From Vibrio sp. S17_S38 (lineage in GTDB: Bacteria; Pseudomonadota; Gammaproteobacteria; Enterobacterales; Vibrionaceae), in the NCBI RefSeq assembly GCF_014694375.1, contig NZ_JAAUWW010000003.1:124001-188000 (forward strand): a stretch of DNA of 64,000 bases. Direction: 5' to 3'. The notes beneath the pieces are model-generated. The model was not told the DNA's origin. It made no database searches and saw only the letters and a program-made list of their open reading frames with translations. The translations under genes and the position numbers were made by a program. Positions 1 to 8,785 of the stretch are shown piece by piece (positions within the stretch are counted from its first letter, which is position 1; every line of letters starts with the position of its first letter).

Positions 1-101
1 GTGGTAAGTTCGTACCTTACTTTATTTTGCTCTTTGGTGTTGCTACCGCCTTATTTCATATTTTAACAATGTTAGGTATGTTGCCCGTTTTTAAAGGTTA
101 G
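1..101 (+). CDS. C-terminal end of an unidentified membrane protein (partial)
   Basis: An open frame runs in from the left edge and stops at a TAG ending at base 101. About 32 residues are visible, almost all hydrophobic, and they end in VFKG, so this looks like the last membrane segment of an inner-membrane protein. No start or family motif is in the window, so I do not assign a function. A strong terminator follows 18 bases after the stop, which supports this being the true 3' end of a rightward gene. Confidence 0.55.
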   Translation, partial: GKFVPYFILLFGVATALFHILTMLGMLPVFKG

Positions 102-118
102 ACTAACACTATTAACAA

Positions 119-162
119 AATAGCCCTTCATCAGTAGCAAAATGATGAAGGGCTATTTTTTC
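119..162 (+). terminator. Rho-independent terminator, probably bidirectional
   Basis: A perfect 15-bp stem (119-133 with 143-157) has a 9-base loop and a T-run on its right side; its left side starts with A's. It ends the rightward partial gene and can also stop leftward gmhB transcription, whose stop codon is at 213. Confidence 0.85.
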
Positions 163-212
163 TAACTATTATTAAACTAAGTGCTAGCCAAGTGCGCACT
201 TGCGAAGAATGG

Positions 213-770
213 TTACTTATTCTCTGCTAAATACTTAGGTACATCTTTAATACTATCAAGTACCACTGTAGCCAATTTTTCAGCCGCTTCCGTCACAGCT
301 TTGCCACTGCGAACTAAGATACGAGTATTCACGCCAGCACTGATCGCGGCTTGCATATCCGCTTCTTTATCACCTACCATGACTGAATTTGACATATCAA
401 TATCTAATTCGTCTTGAGCTGATAAAAACATTCCTGGTTGCGGTTTACGGCAATCGCATTCTTGAGTGTATTTTTCAACGCTACCTTCTGAGTGATGTGG
501 GCAGTAATACAAACCATCAAACTCAACACCTTGGTCAACAAAATTCCAATCCATCCACTCCGTTAATCTTAGGAATTCCTTTTCGGTATAATAGCCGCGA
601 GCAATACCGGATTGATTCGTGACAAGCACCAATTGATAACCCAATTCCTTGATGGCTTTCGTGGCATCAAAAACGCCATCGATATATTGAAAATCATCAA
701 CTTTGCTGACATAGCCATGGTCAACGTTAATGACACCATCGCGATCGATAAAAACGGCAGGTTTAGACAA
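213..770 (-). CDS. gmhB: D-glycero-beta-D-manno-heptose 1,7-bisphosphate 7-phosphatase
   Basis: GmhB removes the 7-phosphate from heptose 1,7-bisphosphate in the cytoplasm, a step toward ADP-heptose for the LPS inner core. The 185-residue protein has the HAD nucleophile motif DRDG (D9, D11), a TNQSG motif (51-55), a zinc-binding set C90, H92, C105, C107 and a late HAD acidic motif VGDKEAD (D134, D138). The length fits the family. The start is a TTG at 770: no in-frame ATG lies nearby upstream, and a GAGAG stretch sits a suitable distance before it. The order gmhB next to divergent metNIQ is the same as in E. coli. Confidence 0.95.
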   Translation of the reverse strand: MSKPAVFIDRDGVINVDHGYVSKVDDFQYIDGVFDATKAIKELGYQLVLVTNQSGIARGYYTEKEFLRLTEWMDWNFVDQGVEFDGLYYCPHHSEGSVEKYTQECDCRKPQPGMFLSAQDELDIDMSNSVMVGDKEADMQAAISAGVNTRILVRSGKAVTEAAEKLATVVLDSIKDVPKYLAENK

Positions 771-994
771 AATAGCACTCTCTCTATGATTTATTGTGCG
801 TATACCTAAGTCGAGTCTCGATTTGGGTAAAGCATATTAGGCCTAATTATCGCACGCTTTATTTATGACTTCATTAGCTTATTCTTTTTTTGACTAACTT
901 AAAGAAAGAAGCGCGGAATAAACATGAACTATTATAGGTAATCAATTACTTACAATAATTGATTGCATGTTTTATCAGCAGCCAATTTAAAACC

Positions 995-1018
995 TAACGT
1001 TTAGACGTCTAGACGTAG
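995..1018 (+). promoter_or_regulatory. MetJ operator (met boxes) upstream of metNIQ
   Basis: Two abutting 8-base met boxes are visible: AGACGTCT (1003-1010, perfect consensus) and AGACGTAG (1011-1018, 6 of 8), with a weaker third box at 995-1002 (5 of 8). MetJ with S-adenosylmethionine binds such tandem boxes and represses methionine uptake and synthesis genes. The boxes lie just upstream of the candidate metN promoter. Confidence 0.85.
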
Positions 1019-1027
1019 AAATACCCA

Positions 1028-1056
1028 TTGACTTGTAGCACACAAAACCATAGCAT
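1028..1056 (+). promoter_or_regulatory. Candidate sigma-70 promoter of metNIQ
   Basis: TTGACT (1028-1033) and TAGCAT (1051-1056) are separated by 17 bases, 5/6 and 4/6 matches to the -35 and -10 consensus. It sits 10 bases after the met boxes and about 95 bases before metN. The remainder of the 379-base gap between gmhB and metN shows no further gene. Confidence 0.6.
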
Positions 1057-1149
1057 CGTCTACAGATTGCAAACACGCTGTACTTTTCAACTGTATTCCG
1101 TGCATTATACGAAATGAAACTATTGTACGGATACAATTTAGGTCATTAA

Positions 1150-2184
1150 ATGATTGAAATAAAAAACGTTAACAAAATCTTTTATCAGGGAAGCAAAGAG
1201 ATCGTTGCCCTGAAAGACATCAACCTCACCGTTCCTCAAGGGGAAATATGCGGCGTGATAGGTTCATCTGGCGCAGGCAAAAGCACACTGATTCGCTGCG
1301 TTAACATGCTTGAAGCGCCAACATCTGGCAATGTGATTGTCGATGGTGTCGATCTTACTCAGCTTTCAAATACTCAATTAAGCCATGCTCGTCGTAATAT
1401 CGGCATGATCTTCCAACACTTCAATTTACTCTCTTCTCGCACGGTATTCGATAATATAGCGCTGCCACTTGAGTTATCTAAAATTCCAGCAGCGCAAATT
1501 GAAACCAAAGTATCTGAGTTATTGGTATTAGTTGGGCTTGCAGATAAACGTGATACTTATCCAGCCAATTTAAGTGGTGGGCAAAAACAACGAGTCGCGA
1601 TTGCTCGAGCATTAGCATCCGATCCAAAAGTATTATTATGTGATGAAGCGACCAGTGCACTTGATCCTGCGACCACAAAATCAATCTTAGAGCTGCTCAA
1701 AACCATTAATCAAAAGTTAAACCTTACTATTTTGATCATTACCCACGAAATGGATGTAGTGAAAAACATTTGTGACAAGGTGGCTATTATTGGTGGTGGC
1801 TTATTGGTTGAGCAGGGCTTAGTCAGTGATATTTTTGCTCACCCTAAAACTGAATTAGCGCAAGATTTCATTCGTTCAACGCTTGACCTCTCTATTCCTG
1901 ATGATTACAAAGCTCGTCTACACACTGCACAAATAGAAGGTTCAGTCCCTCTTATTCGTCTTGAATTCACAGGCGCATCGATTGATATTCCTGCCGTAAG
2001 CCAATTATCTCGTCAATTCAATGTTGATGTCAGTATTCTAAATGCGGATATTTCTTACACTGGTGGCGTTCGTTTTGGCTTAATGGTGGCGGAATTCTTC
2101 GGCGACAAGACTCAAGTAGAACAGTCAGTCACTTTCTTAAAAGAACACAATATTAAAGTCGAGGTACTTGGCTATGTTTTATGA
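1150..2184 (+). CDS. metN: Methionine ABC transporter ATP-binding protein MetN
   Basis: MetN is the cytoplasmic ATPase that drives uptake of D- and L-methionine through MetI. In 344 residues it has Walker [10 protein letters not shown] (38-46), the Q-loop (Q89), the signature LSGGQ (141-145), Walker B ending D165-E166 and the switch His H199. The C-terminal part, from about residue 265, fits the NIL domain that senses internal methionine in this family. It is the first gene of metNIQ and overlaps metI by 11 bases, which suggests translational coupling. MetJ boxes upstream indicate repression by methionine sufficiency. Confidence 0.97.
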   Translation: MIEIKNVNKIFYQGSKEIVALKDINLTVPQGEICGVIGSSGAGKSTLIRCVNMLEAPTSGNVIVDGVDLTQLSNTQLSHARRNIGMIFQHFNLLSSRTVFDNIALPLELSKIPAAQIETKVSELLVLVGLADKRDTYPANLSGGQKQRVAIARALASDPKVLLCDEATSALDPATTKSILELLKTINQKLNLTILIITHEMDVVKNICDKVAIIGGGLLVEQGLVSDIFAHPKTELAQDFIRSTLDLSIPDDYKARLHTAQIEGSVPLIRLEFTGASIDIPAVSQLSRQFNVDVSILNADISYTGGVRFGLMVAEFFGDKTQVEQSVTFLKEHNIKVEVLGYVL

Positions 2185-2857
2185 TCACATCATGGATTGG
2201 TATTACGACCACCGTACTTTTCGTCTTATTTGGGGCGCAACGTGGGAAACACTTTACATGGTTGGAGTCGCTGGCCTAATTGGTTTTATGGTTGGCATAC
2301 CAATGGGCGTGATTTTACATATAACCAAAAAAGGCGGCTTAACCGAGAACAAGCTTATTAATTTAGTGCTTGGCGCGATTGTGAATATCGGCCGCTCAGT
2401 TCCATTTTTAGTCTTAATGGTTGCTATCATTCCGTTTACCACATTATTAATTGGTAAGTTCATTGGCACTACAGCGGCAATTGTTCCGTTAACCGTTGGT
2501 GCAATTCCTTTTATTGCACGCTTAGTTGAAAGTGCATTAGTGGAAGTACCAACTGGATTAATTGAAGCAGCGCAATCAATGGGCGCACGACCAATGCAAA
2601 TAATAGCTAAAGTATTACTGCCTGAGGCCCTGCCTTCTATTGTTAATACTATCACCATCACTCTTGTTACCTTAGTGAGTTATTCTGCGATGGCGGGTAC
2701 CGTTGGTGGCGGTGGTTTAGGTGATGTTGCCATGCGTTATGGTTACCAACGTTATCAGCCTGACATTATGTTTATAACAGTGGTGTTATTGGTCATTGTG
2801 GTGCAAATTATTCAAATGGTTGGCGATCGAATAGCGACTCGTGTTGACCATAGATAA
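2174..2857 (+). CDS. metI: Methionine ABC transporter permease MetI
   Basis: MetI forms the inner-membrane channel of the methionine importer. The 227-residue protein has about five hydrophobic segments and the EAA loop of ABC permeases near residues 131-150 (EAAQSMGA followed by LLPEALP). I chose the ATG at 2174, preceded by GAGGT eight bases upstream, over an in-frame TTG at 2168. The gene overlaps the end of metN by 11 bases. A hexamer repeat starts right at its stop codon. Confidence 0.95.
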   Translation: MFYDHIMDWYYDHRTFRLIWGATWETLYMVGVAGLIGFMVGIPMGVILHITKKGGLTENKLINLVLGAIVNIGRSVPFLVLMVAIIPFTTLLIGKFIGTTAAIVPLTVGAIPFIARLVESALVEVPTGLIEAAQSMGARPMQIIAKVLLPEALPSIVNTITITLVTLVSYSAMAGTVGGGGLGDVAMRYGYQRYQPDIMFITVVLLVIVVQIIQMVGDRIATRVDHR

Positions 2858-2884
2858 TAGAAATAGAAATAGAAATAGAAATAG
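2855..2884 (+). repeat. Tandem hexanucleotide repeat (AAATAG) between metI and metQ
   Basis: Four perfect copies of AAATAG occupy 2861-2884, preceded by one variant copy (TAATAG, 2855-2860) that includes the metI stop codon. The repeat lies in the 73-base gap before metQ, about 45 bases upstream of its start. Because the unit is six bases, copy-number change would lengthen the spacer without shifting any frame. Confidence 0.85.
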
Positions 2885-2930
2885 ATTTAATATAAACAAC
2901 CAATTAAAAATAAAATACATGGAGTTAAAT

Positions 2931-3728
2931 ATGAAATTAAAAGGTTTATTCAGCGCTGCTGTTATTACAACATCACTACTTGTTGCTGGTGCGGTAAATG
3001 CAGCGAGTAATACTATCAATGTTGGCGTAATTGCTGGAGCAGAAGCACAAGTTGCAGAAGTTGCAGCGAAAATTGCTAAAGAAAAATACAATTTAGATGT
3101 AAAACTAACGATTTTTTCTGATTATGTTATTCCTAATGCTGCATTAGATGATGGTTCTATTGATGCAAACGCATTCCAACATGCTCCATATCTTGATCAG
3201 CAAATCAAAGATCGTGGCTACAAAATCAAACCAGTTGGTAACACTTTCGTTTACCCGATCGCTGGCTACTCAAAGAAAATCAAATCACTTGATGAGTTGA
3301 AAAAAGGCGACAGCATTGCTATTCCAAATGATCCAACCAACGAAGGCCGCGCACTGTTACTTCTTCAAGAGCAAGGTTTGATCAAGCTGAGCAAAGAATC
3401 TGGCCTACAAGCTACGCCTCTTGATATTATCGATAATCCTAAGAAATTGGATTTTGTTGAGTTAGAAGCACCACAACTGCCTAATTCTCTACAAGACGTT
3501 ACCATTGCAATTATCAATACTACTTATGCAAGCAGCATCAACTTATCGCCAGACAAAGATGGTATTTTTGTTGAAAACAAAGAATCACCATACACCAACT
3601 TAATTGTTGCTCGTGATGATAATGCAGACAGTGAAAACGTGAAAAACTTCGTAAAAGCATACCAAACTGAAGAAGTATACGAAGCAGCGAAAAAATTATT
3701 CAAAGGTGGCGTAGTGAAAGGTTGGTAA
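2931..3728 (+). CDS. metQ: Methionine-binding protein MetQ (NlpA family)
   Basis: MetQ captures methionine in the periplasm and delivers it to MetNI. I start it at the ATG at 2931, with GGAG six bases before; an upstream open stretch through the hexamer repeat is not needed. The 265-residue product opens with a signal peptide (MKLKG, then a hydrophobic run to AGAVNA) and continues with the NlpA-type fold (NVGVIAGAEA, later FVEVEAPQLP-like region FVELEAPQLP). The usual lipobox Cys is absent: LLVAGAVNAAS reads as a signal peptidase I site, so the protein may be soluble rather than lipid-anchored. Confidence 0.94.
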   Translation: MKLKGLFSAAVITTSLLVAGAVNAASNTINVGVIAGAEAQVAEVAAKIAKEKYNLDVKLTIFSDYVIPNAALDDGSIDANAFQHAPYLDQQIKDRGYKIKPVGNTFVYPIAGYSKKIKSLDELKKGDSIAIPNDPTNEGRALLLLQEQGLIKLSKESGLQATPLDIIDNPKKLDFVELEAPQLPNSLQDVTIAIINTTYASSINLSPDKDGIFVENKESPYTNLIVARDDNADSENVKNFVKAYQTEEVYEAAKKLFKGGVVKGW

Positions 3729-3754
3729 TTCCGGCTAAACGCTAACAACACATT

Positions 3755-3780
3755 AAGGGTAGCTTCAGCTACCCTTTTTT
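3755..3780 (+). terminator. Rho-independent terminator of metNIQ
   Basis: An 8-bp stem (3755-3762 with 3769-3776) with loop CTTCAG is followed by a run of T's. It lies 26 bases after the metQ stop. Confidence 0.9.
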
Positions 3781-3855
3781 ATTTCATGCCTTTTATATAA
3801 AAACAGACCCTGAGTCCTATATTAACCACAGCCCCTGTTTGGTAAACCCATAAAG

Positions 3856-3981
3856 CTACTTCTGAACCGCTTTAAACCTAGGGTTCGCTTTACAAATTAC
3901 ATACAACCGCCCTTTTCGCTTCACTACCTGACAATCTGGATGGCGATTTTTCGCACTTTTTAACGATTTCAATACTTTCAT
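3856..3981 (-). CDS. rpmJ: Alternative ribosomal protein bL36 (RpmJ2/YkgO type)
   Basis: This 41-codon leftward ORF encodes [17 protein letters not shown] and ends RFKAVQK, closely matching the zinc-independent L36 paralogue of E. coli (YkgO). Such paralogues replace the zinc-ribbon L36 in ribosomes when zinc is scarce. It has only two Cys (17 and 30) and lacks the full CXXC-C-H zinc set. AGGA lies 9 bases before the ATG. A Zur box lies about 80 bases upstream, as expected. The usual partner, an L31 paralogue (YkgM), is not next to it. It lies in the interval where E. coli carries rcsF. Confidence 0.92.
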   Translation of the reverse strand: MKVLKSLKSAKNRHPDCQVVKRKGRLYVICKANPRFKAVQK

Positions 3982-4062
3982 TTATTATCTTCCTTTAAAA
4001 ATACAACTAACCAATAACTGAGCTGAGCACAAAAATATCACTTTTAACCCCACCTTGTGATA

Positions 4063-4077
4063 TGTTATATCATAACA
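4063..4077 (-). promoter_or_regulatory. Zur box upstream of rpmJ2
   Basis: TGTTATATCATAACA matches the gammaproteobacterial Zur palindrome TGTTATA-N-TATAACA with one mismatch. It lies in the 251-base divergent region between rpmJ2 (leftward) and trmO (rightward), about 82 bases from the rpmJ2 start and 155 from trmO. Control of rpmJ2 is the likely role. No other gene is seen in this gap. Confidence 0.8.
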
Positions 4078-4232
4078 ATAAATATACTGTAATTATCAAA
4101 CGGAAGCGAATTATTTTGCATAAAAAAGTAGCATTTAAAAAGGGCTTCTATTGATACAAAAATTCAGCACCTAATATTGAGGACCTGTGGTATTTTTATA
4201 TGTAAATAATCAACCTTCTATATTGATAACTT

Positions 4233-4979
4233 ATGCCTTACAAAATAGAACCAATCGGTATGGTTCAAAGCCCTTATAAAGAAAAATTTGCAGTGCCTAG
4301 ACAACCTCGATTAGCACCAAGTGCGACGGCAAGAGTAAAGCTCCTTGGTGAAGCGAATAACCCAGAATCGGTACGTAGTATTGAACAATTCAGCCATGTT
4401 TGGTTACTGTTCTTATTTGATCAAAATCTCGCAGCCGGATGGAAACCAACAGTGCGGCCACCTCGCTTGGGTGGTAATGAGAGGATTGGTGTATTTGCGT
4501 CACGCTCGACCTTCCGTCCTAATGGGATTGGTATGTCGGCGGTAGAACTAAAAGGTGTAACACAAGAAGGAAACCAGACTTGGCTAGAATTAGGCAGTGT
4601 TGATTTAGTTGATGGCACACCAATCATCGATATTAAACCGTATATTCCTTATTCCGATGCATTACCAAATGCTGTAGGTGGCTTCGCAGAAAAAGCACCT
4701 GACGTTTTCAGCGTGATCTTTTCAGAAGCAGCCCAACTGTCATTAGCAAAACATTGCCAAAATAAGCCTTCTGAACATCAACAAATCCAGGCGGTAATCG
4801 AACAAGTGCTAGGACAAGATCCTCGCCCAGCTTACAAAAAAAATAAAACTGATAACAAAGAATACGCTGTGCATTTATTCGCTTTAAACGTCAAATTCAC
4901 AGTTGAAAGTGATTTATCTACTACCATCGATACAATAAATCGCAATTTCATTCGAGTAACAACCATAGAACCCTTTTGA
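4233..4979 (+). CDS. trmO: tRNA (N6-threonylcarbamoyladenosine37-N6)-methyltransferase TrmO
   Basis: TrmO (old name YaeB/TsaA) methylates t6A37 in threonine tRNAs using S-adenosylmethionine. The 248-residue protein starts MPYKIEPIGMVQSPY, as in the family, and carries the conserved blocks PPRLGGN, GVFASRSTFRPNGIG and DGTPIIDIKPYIPYSD. It lies directly before proS and after metNIQ, the same neighbourhood as in E. coli except that rcsF is missing here. I saw no good Shine-Dalgarno sequence, but the protein start matches the family well. Confidence 0.95.
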   Translation: MPYKIEPIGMVQSPYKEKFAVPRQPRLAPSATARVKLLGEANNPESVRSIEQFSHVWLLFLFDQNLAAGWKPTVRPPRLGGNERIGVFASRSTFRPNGIGMSAVELKGVTQEGNQTWLELGSVDLVDGTPIIDIKPYIPYSDALPNAVGGFAEKAPDVFSVIFSEAAQLSLAKHCQNKPSEHQQIQAVIEQVLGQDPRPAYKKNKTDNKEYAVHLFALNVKFTVESDLSTTIDTINRNFIRVTTIEPF

Positions 4980-5079
4980 GAATGCGCTCAGGCTGATATT
5001 ATGTTGGGCTAATTTACTATATGGACTAATTTTCCATATGGATAAGACACATCATTCAATAACTTAAGCGGGTAACATA

Positions 5080-6795
5080 ATGCGCACCAGCAAATACCTT
5101 GTTTCGACTTTAAAAGAAACCCCAAACGATGCAGAAGTCATTAGCCATCAGCTAATGCTACGTGCAGGTATGATCCGTAAATTAGCGTCAGGTTTATACA
5201 CTTGGCTGCCGACAGGTCTACGTGTACTGCGTAAAGTTGAAAACATCATTCGTCAAGAAATCGATAATGCAGGTGCAATTGAAACATTAATGCCCGTTGT
5301 TCAACCGTTTGAGCTATGGGAAGAAACTGGCCGTTCTGAAAAAATGGGCCCTGAATTACTTCGCTTTACTGACCGACACTCTCGTCCATTTGTTCTTAGC
5401 CCAACAGCAGAAGAAGTGATCACGAGTCTCGTACGTGGTGAAGTCAGCTCTTACAAACAACTACCATTGAACCTGTACCAAATCCAAACCAAATTCCGTG
5501 ATGAACGTCGCCCTCGTTTTGGCGTTATGCGTGCTCGTGAATTTAGTATGATGGATGCTTACAGCTTTGATATCGATAAAGATGGGCTTCAAAAGTCTTA
5601 TGACGCTATGCACGATGCATACTGTAAAGCATTTGATCGTATGGGCCTGGACTACCGTCCTGTACTAGCCGATAGCGGCGCTATCGGTGGTAATGGTTCT
5701 CAAGAATTTCATGTATTAGCCGAAAGTGGCGAAGATCTAATTGCATTCTCAACTGAATCTGATTATGCCGCTAACCTCGAAAAAGCAGAAGCCTTAGCAC
5801 CATCAGCTGAATACGCAGATCCAACTCAAGAAATGACATTAGTTGATACTCCTAATGCAAAAACCATTGCAGAATTGGTTGAACAGCACAGCTTACCGAT
5901 CGAAAAAACTGTCAAAACATTATTTGTAAAGGCTTCTGATGATATCGATGCATCAATCATTGCTTTGATTATTCGTGGTGATCACGAGCTAAACGAAATT
6001 AAAGCGGAAAACTTACCGCAAGTAGCCGCTCCTCTGGAGATGGCAAATGAAGAAGAAATTCGTCAGCTAATCGGTGCAGGCCCTGGCTCATTAGGTCCGG
6101 TTGGTCTTAAACTGCCATTCATCGTTGATCGCAGCGTCGCAGTCATGAGTGATTTTGGCGCAGGTGCTAATATCGACGGTAAGCACTACTTCGGTATTAA
6201 CTGGAGCCGCGATGTTAAGTTAGGTCAAGTTGAAGATTTACGTAACGTAGTCGAAGGTGACCCAAGTCCATGTGGTAAAGGTACATTGATGTTAAAACGC
6301 GGCATCGAAGTTGGTCATATCTTCCAACTCGGTAAAAACTACTCAGAAAAAATGAACTGTGGTGTGCTTGGCCCTGACGGCAAAAACGTCATTCTTGAAA
6401 TGGGTTGTTACGGTATCGGTGTAACACGTGTTGTCGCAGCCGCTATTGAACAAAACCACGATGACTCAGGCATTATTTGGCCAGACGCGCTTGCACCATT
6501 CCAAGTAGCCATTGTTCCTATGAATATGCAAAAATCGCCACGCGTACAAGAAGCAGCAGAGAAGCTTTATGCCGAACTTACAACAATGGGTATTGAAGTA
6601 CTGTTTGATGACCGTAAAGAGCGCCCAGGTGTGATGTTTAAAGATATCGAGCTAATTGGCATTCCGCACACGGTTGTGATCGGAGATCGTAGTATCGATG
6701 AAGGAAATTTTGAATATAAACATCGTCGAGATGGCGTTAAAGAATCAATTGCAATCGATAATATTATTGAGCACTTGAAAGCCAAGCTACAATAA
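5080..6795 (+). CDS. proS: Prolyl-tRNA synthetase
   Basis: ProS charges tRNA-Pro in the cytoplasm. At 571 residues it has the bacterial layout: a class II catalytic core split by an editing (INS) domain (about 225-400, between motifs 2 and 3) and a C-terminal anticodon-binding domain. Visible motifs are [20 protein letters not shown] near the N-terminus, motif 2 around [21 protein letters not shown], and motif 3 GCYGIGVTR. The editing domain should clear Ala-tRNA-Pro. GCGGGTAAC just before the ATG gives a plausible ribosome site. A terminator follows the gene. Confidence 0.98.
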   Translation: MRTSKYLVSTLKETPNDAEVISHQLMLRAGMIRKLASGLYTWLPTGLRVLRKVENIIRQEIDNAGAIETLMPVVQPFELWEETGRSEKMGPELLRFTDRHSRPFVLSPTAEEVITSLVRGEVSSYKQLPLNLYQIQTKFRDERRPRFGVMRAREFSMMDAYSFDIDKDGLQKSYDAMHDAYCKAFDRMGLDYRPVLADSGAIGGNGSQEFHVLAESGEDLIAFSTESDYAANLEKAEALAPSAEYADPTQEMTLVDTPNAKTIAELVEQHSLPIEKTVKTLFVKASDDIDASIIALIIRGDHELNEIKAENLPQVAAPLEMANEEEIRQLIGAGPGSLGPVGLKLPFIVDRSVAVMSDFGAGANIDGKHYFGINWSRDVKLGQVEDLRNVVEGDPSPCGKGTLMLKRGIEVGHIFQLGKNYSEKMNCGVLGPDGKNVILEMGCYGIGVTRVVAAAIEQNHDDSGIIWPDALAPFQVAIVPMNMQKSPRVQEAAEKLYAELTTMGIEVLFDDRKERPGVMFKDIELIGIPHTVVIGDRSIDEGNFEYKHRRDGVKESIAIDNIIEHLKAKLQ

Positions 6796-6818
6796 ACCTC
6801 GCTTTATCTGATATGAAA

Positions 6819-6844
6819 AAGGCAGCCTTTACGCTGCCTTTTTT
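6819..6844 (+). terminator. Rho-independent terminator of proS
   Basis: An 8-bp stem AAGGCAGC (6819-6826) pairs with GCTGCCTT (6833-6840) and is followed by T's. A's on its left suggest it also serves kch, which converges on it. Confidence 0.9.
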
Positions 6845-6897
6845 ACTATCTTTTTTCTATTTTCTATAGTGTTCTTATTTGAAATCTACAGATAAAA

Positions 6898-8076
6898 TTA
6901 ATCAGCCGACACTTCAGTTTCTTCACCAAAAAATAGTTTAGTAATCAATTTATTGTCTATAGTTTCACCTTTTAAGGTTCTCACTAACAACTCACTTCCC
7001 AATAATTGTAGCGAAAAAACCACATCAGGCTTTACTCGTTTAATTTGAGGAATATGCTTACTTGAGTTTACCAAAGCAATAGTCTTAGTATTCTTACCGC
7101 CAACCTCTTTTGCCGCTAATACGATAAAAGCATTATCAGCATCGTCATTACGCAATGCCAGAATATACTGGGCTTTCTCAGCACCCGCTTCAATCAAAAC
7201 ATCAGAAGACGAAGGCTCACCAATAACAATATCGGCATCACTCGGATATTCATGCTCTACATTGGCAGGAATAACAACAGTGACCGATTCCCCACGTTCA
7301 GTTAAACCCTCATAGACGCTGTGCGCAGTTGGAGATACACCTAAAATTATAAAATGATTTTTTCTCATCACGTTCGATATCCTACCTTTAACAATTCTTT
7401 TTAAATTACCACCAATAACAGGACCAATAATCGCACTGATGGACGTTGCAAATACCGTAATACCCATCACAATAATCGATGCGGTAAATAATCTCGCGGT
7501 AGAGGTTATAGGATAAAGATCACCATAACCCACTGTCGACATACTCACGATGGAAAAATAAAATGCCGTGGAAAGATCAGTAATAGGTGAACTGAATTCA
7601 GCCCCTAAATATAATGTACCAAAAATAGCGTACAGCATTAATGCGCCCGTACTGGTTAAGGCAAAAAGGCTACCCGCCGCAATACTTGAACTATCAAAGC
7701 TTTTCCAGTACAGCAATAATAGAGCACTAACAATCAACGTATAACTTAGTAATAATAACCCAGAGCTTGATGATAAAAGGCTAATAGCCGCAACAATGAT
7801 CAACAAAAGAAGGGAAAATGCCCAAGCTAATCGAGCTTTTAATGCCAAGCCAATAGACATGATAATCAAGCCAGCACCGAGCATTAATCTAGGTAATTCA
7901 GTTAGTCCAATTTCATCAATAAGGCTCGACCAATCATCATGCCAGTCTAATAAACTGGGCAAAATATTTAAGCTATGCTGTATCGCTGGTTTGATAAACC
8001 AATAGCCATTAGCCGCAACAAGAATGGCTAATATCCAAGATGGTTTATATAGACTGAGTAATTTTTTTCTCATCAT
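6898..8076 (-). CDS. kch: Kch-type potassium channel with RCK domain
   Basis: This 392-residue inner-membrane protein has several N-terminal hydrophobic segments, then a pore with the potassium selectivity filter TVGYGD, and a cytoplasmic RCK/TrkA-N domain beginning near HFIILGVSPTA. The C-terminal half is very close to E. coli Kch (ILALRNDDADNAFIVLAAK, then VKPDVVFSLQLLGSELL). The nucleotide-binding loop is GVSPTA, not the Gly-rich GXGXXG, which also holds for Kch. It is transcribed alone and converges on proS. Two ATGs open the frame (8076 and 8073); neither has a strong ribosome site. The 240 bases between it and yaeP hold no other recognised feature. Confidence 0.9.
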   Translation of the reverse strand: MMRKKLLSLYKPSWILAILVAANGYWFIKPAIQHSLNILPSLLDWHDDWSSLIDEIGLTELPRLMLGAGLIIMSIGLALKARLAWAFSLLLLIIVAAISLLSSSSGLLLLSYTLIVSALLLLYWKSFDSSSIAAGSLFALTSTGALMLYAIFGTLYLGAEFSSPITDLSTAFYFSIVSMSTVGYGDLYPITSTARLFTASIIVMGITVFATSISAIIGPVIGGNLKRIVKGRISNVMRKNHFIILGVSPTAHSVYEGLTERGESVTVVIPANVEHEYPSDADIVIGEPSSSDVLIEAGAEKAQYILALRNDDADNAFIVLAAKEVGGKNTKTIALVNSSKHIPQIKRVKPDVVFSLQLLGSELLVRTLKGETIDNKLITKLFFGEETEVSAD

Positions 8077-8316
8077 GTTGCAAACATATCCGATAATAAT
8101 AGAGCTGAGAGAATACCATTTAGATATTCACAATCAAAATAACCTTTTGTTGAGTAAAGCGACCTAAGTGGTTGGGATGAGTGAACTTAGAGGAAACTAC
8201 AACTATCCAATAAGATAGCTATATTCGATGTTCCATATCGCTTTTAAGTATATTAATCTACCATCAACACTCAGAAATACCTTTAATCAGCTAGTAACTT
8301 AACTTGGATATATTTA

Positions 8317-8520
8317 ATGAAAATCTACGACTGTTGCAACTTAGTCCGTGAACTATACGCTCAAATTGGCAGTGGCGATCAAGGCTATATTCCACAAGCT
8401 ATTACTTGTGCTGTAAAAACCTTTAATGATATTGCTTCAGATGAAGACCTACCTAAAGAAACCCGTGAGCGAGCCGCCTTTGCCGCAGCCAATCTTTTAA
8501 TCTCAGACTTTGAAGACTAA
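8317..8520 (+). CDS. yaeP: YaeP family protein (UPF0253)
   Basis: The 67-residue product resembles E. coli Yae[21 protein letters not shown] in the first half and [15 protein letters not shown] at the end. It is small, soluble and mostly helical by appearance. Function is unknown to me. It is followed after 22 bases by a DUF4250 gene, with which it likely shares a transcript. The ribosome site before the ATG is weak. Confidence 0.85.
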   Translation: MKIYDCCNLVRELYAQIGSGDQGYIPQAITCAVKTFNDIASDEDLPKETRERAAFAAANLLISDFED

Positions 8521-8542
8521 ATCATAATAAGGATAACGCACG

Positions 8543-8731
8543 ATGGATTTATCTAATTTTGAAAAAATGGATCCGATTATGTTGATGAGTATTGTCAACA
8601 TGAAGATCCGAGATGAATTTGGTGACTTAGAAGGCTTAACTAAGTTTTTCGATATTGATAAGCAAAAATTAATAGAGAAACTCGCAACCGCAGGATTTGA
8701 TTATTTACCAGAGGCTAAGCAGTTCCGGTAA
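8543..8731 (+). CDS. DUF4250 domain protein
   Basis: The 62-residue product fits the DUF4250 family throughout: NFEKMDPIMLMSIVNMKIRD at the N-terminus, then FFDIDKQKLIEKLATAGFDY and the end QFR. No function is known to me. AAGG lies ten bases before the ATG. Its position 22 bases after yaeP suggests an operon of two small cytoplasmic proteins. Confidence 0.85.
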   Translation: MDLSNFEKMDPIMLMSIVNMKIRDEFGDLEGLTKFFDIDKQKLIEKLATAGFDYLPEAKQFR

Positions 8732-8785
8732 TTTATTTATAAAAATATGGGTTGGCTTATCTTCAATAATCAATTCTCCCTATCA

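Noticed and set aside
2841..2930. N-terminal extension of MetQ containing an Asn-Arg repeat
   Set aside because: It is a by-product of reading the hexamer repeat; a good ribosome site and signal peptide begin at 2931.
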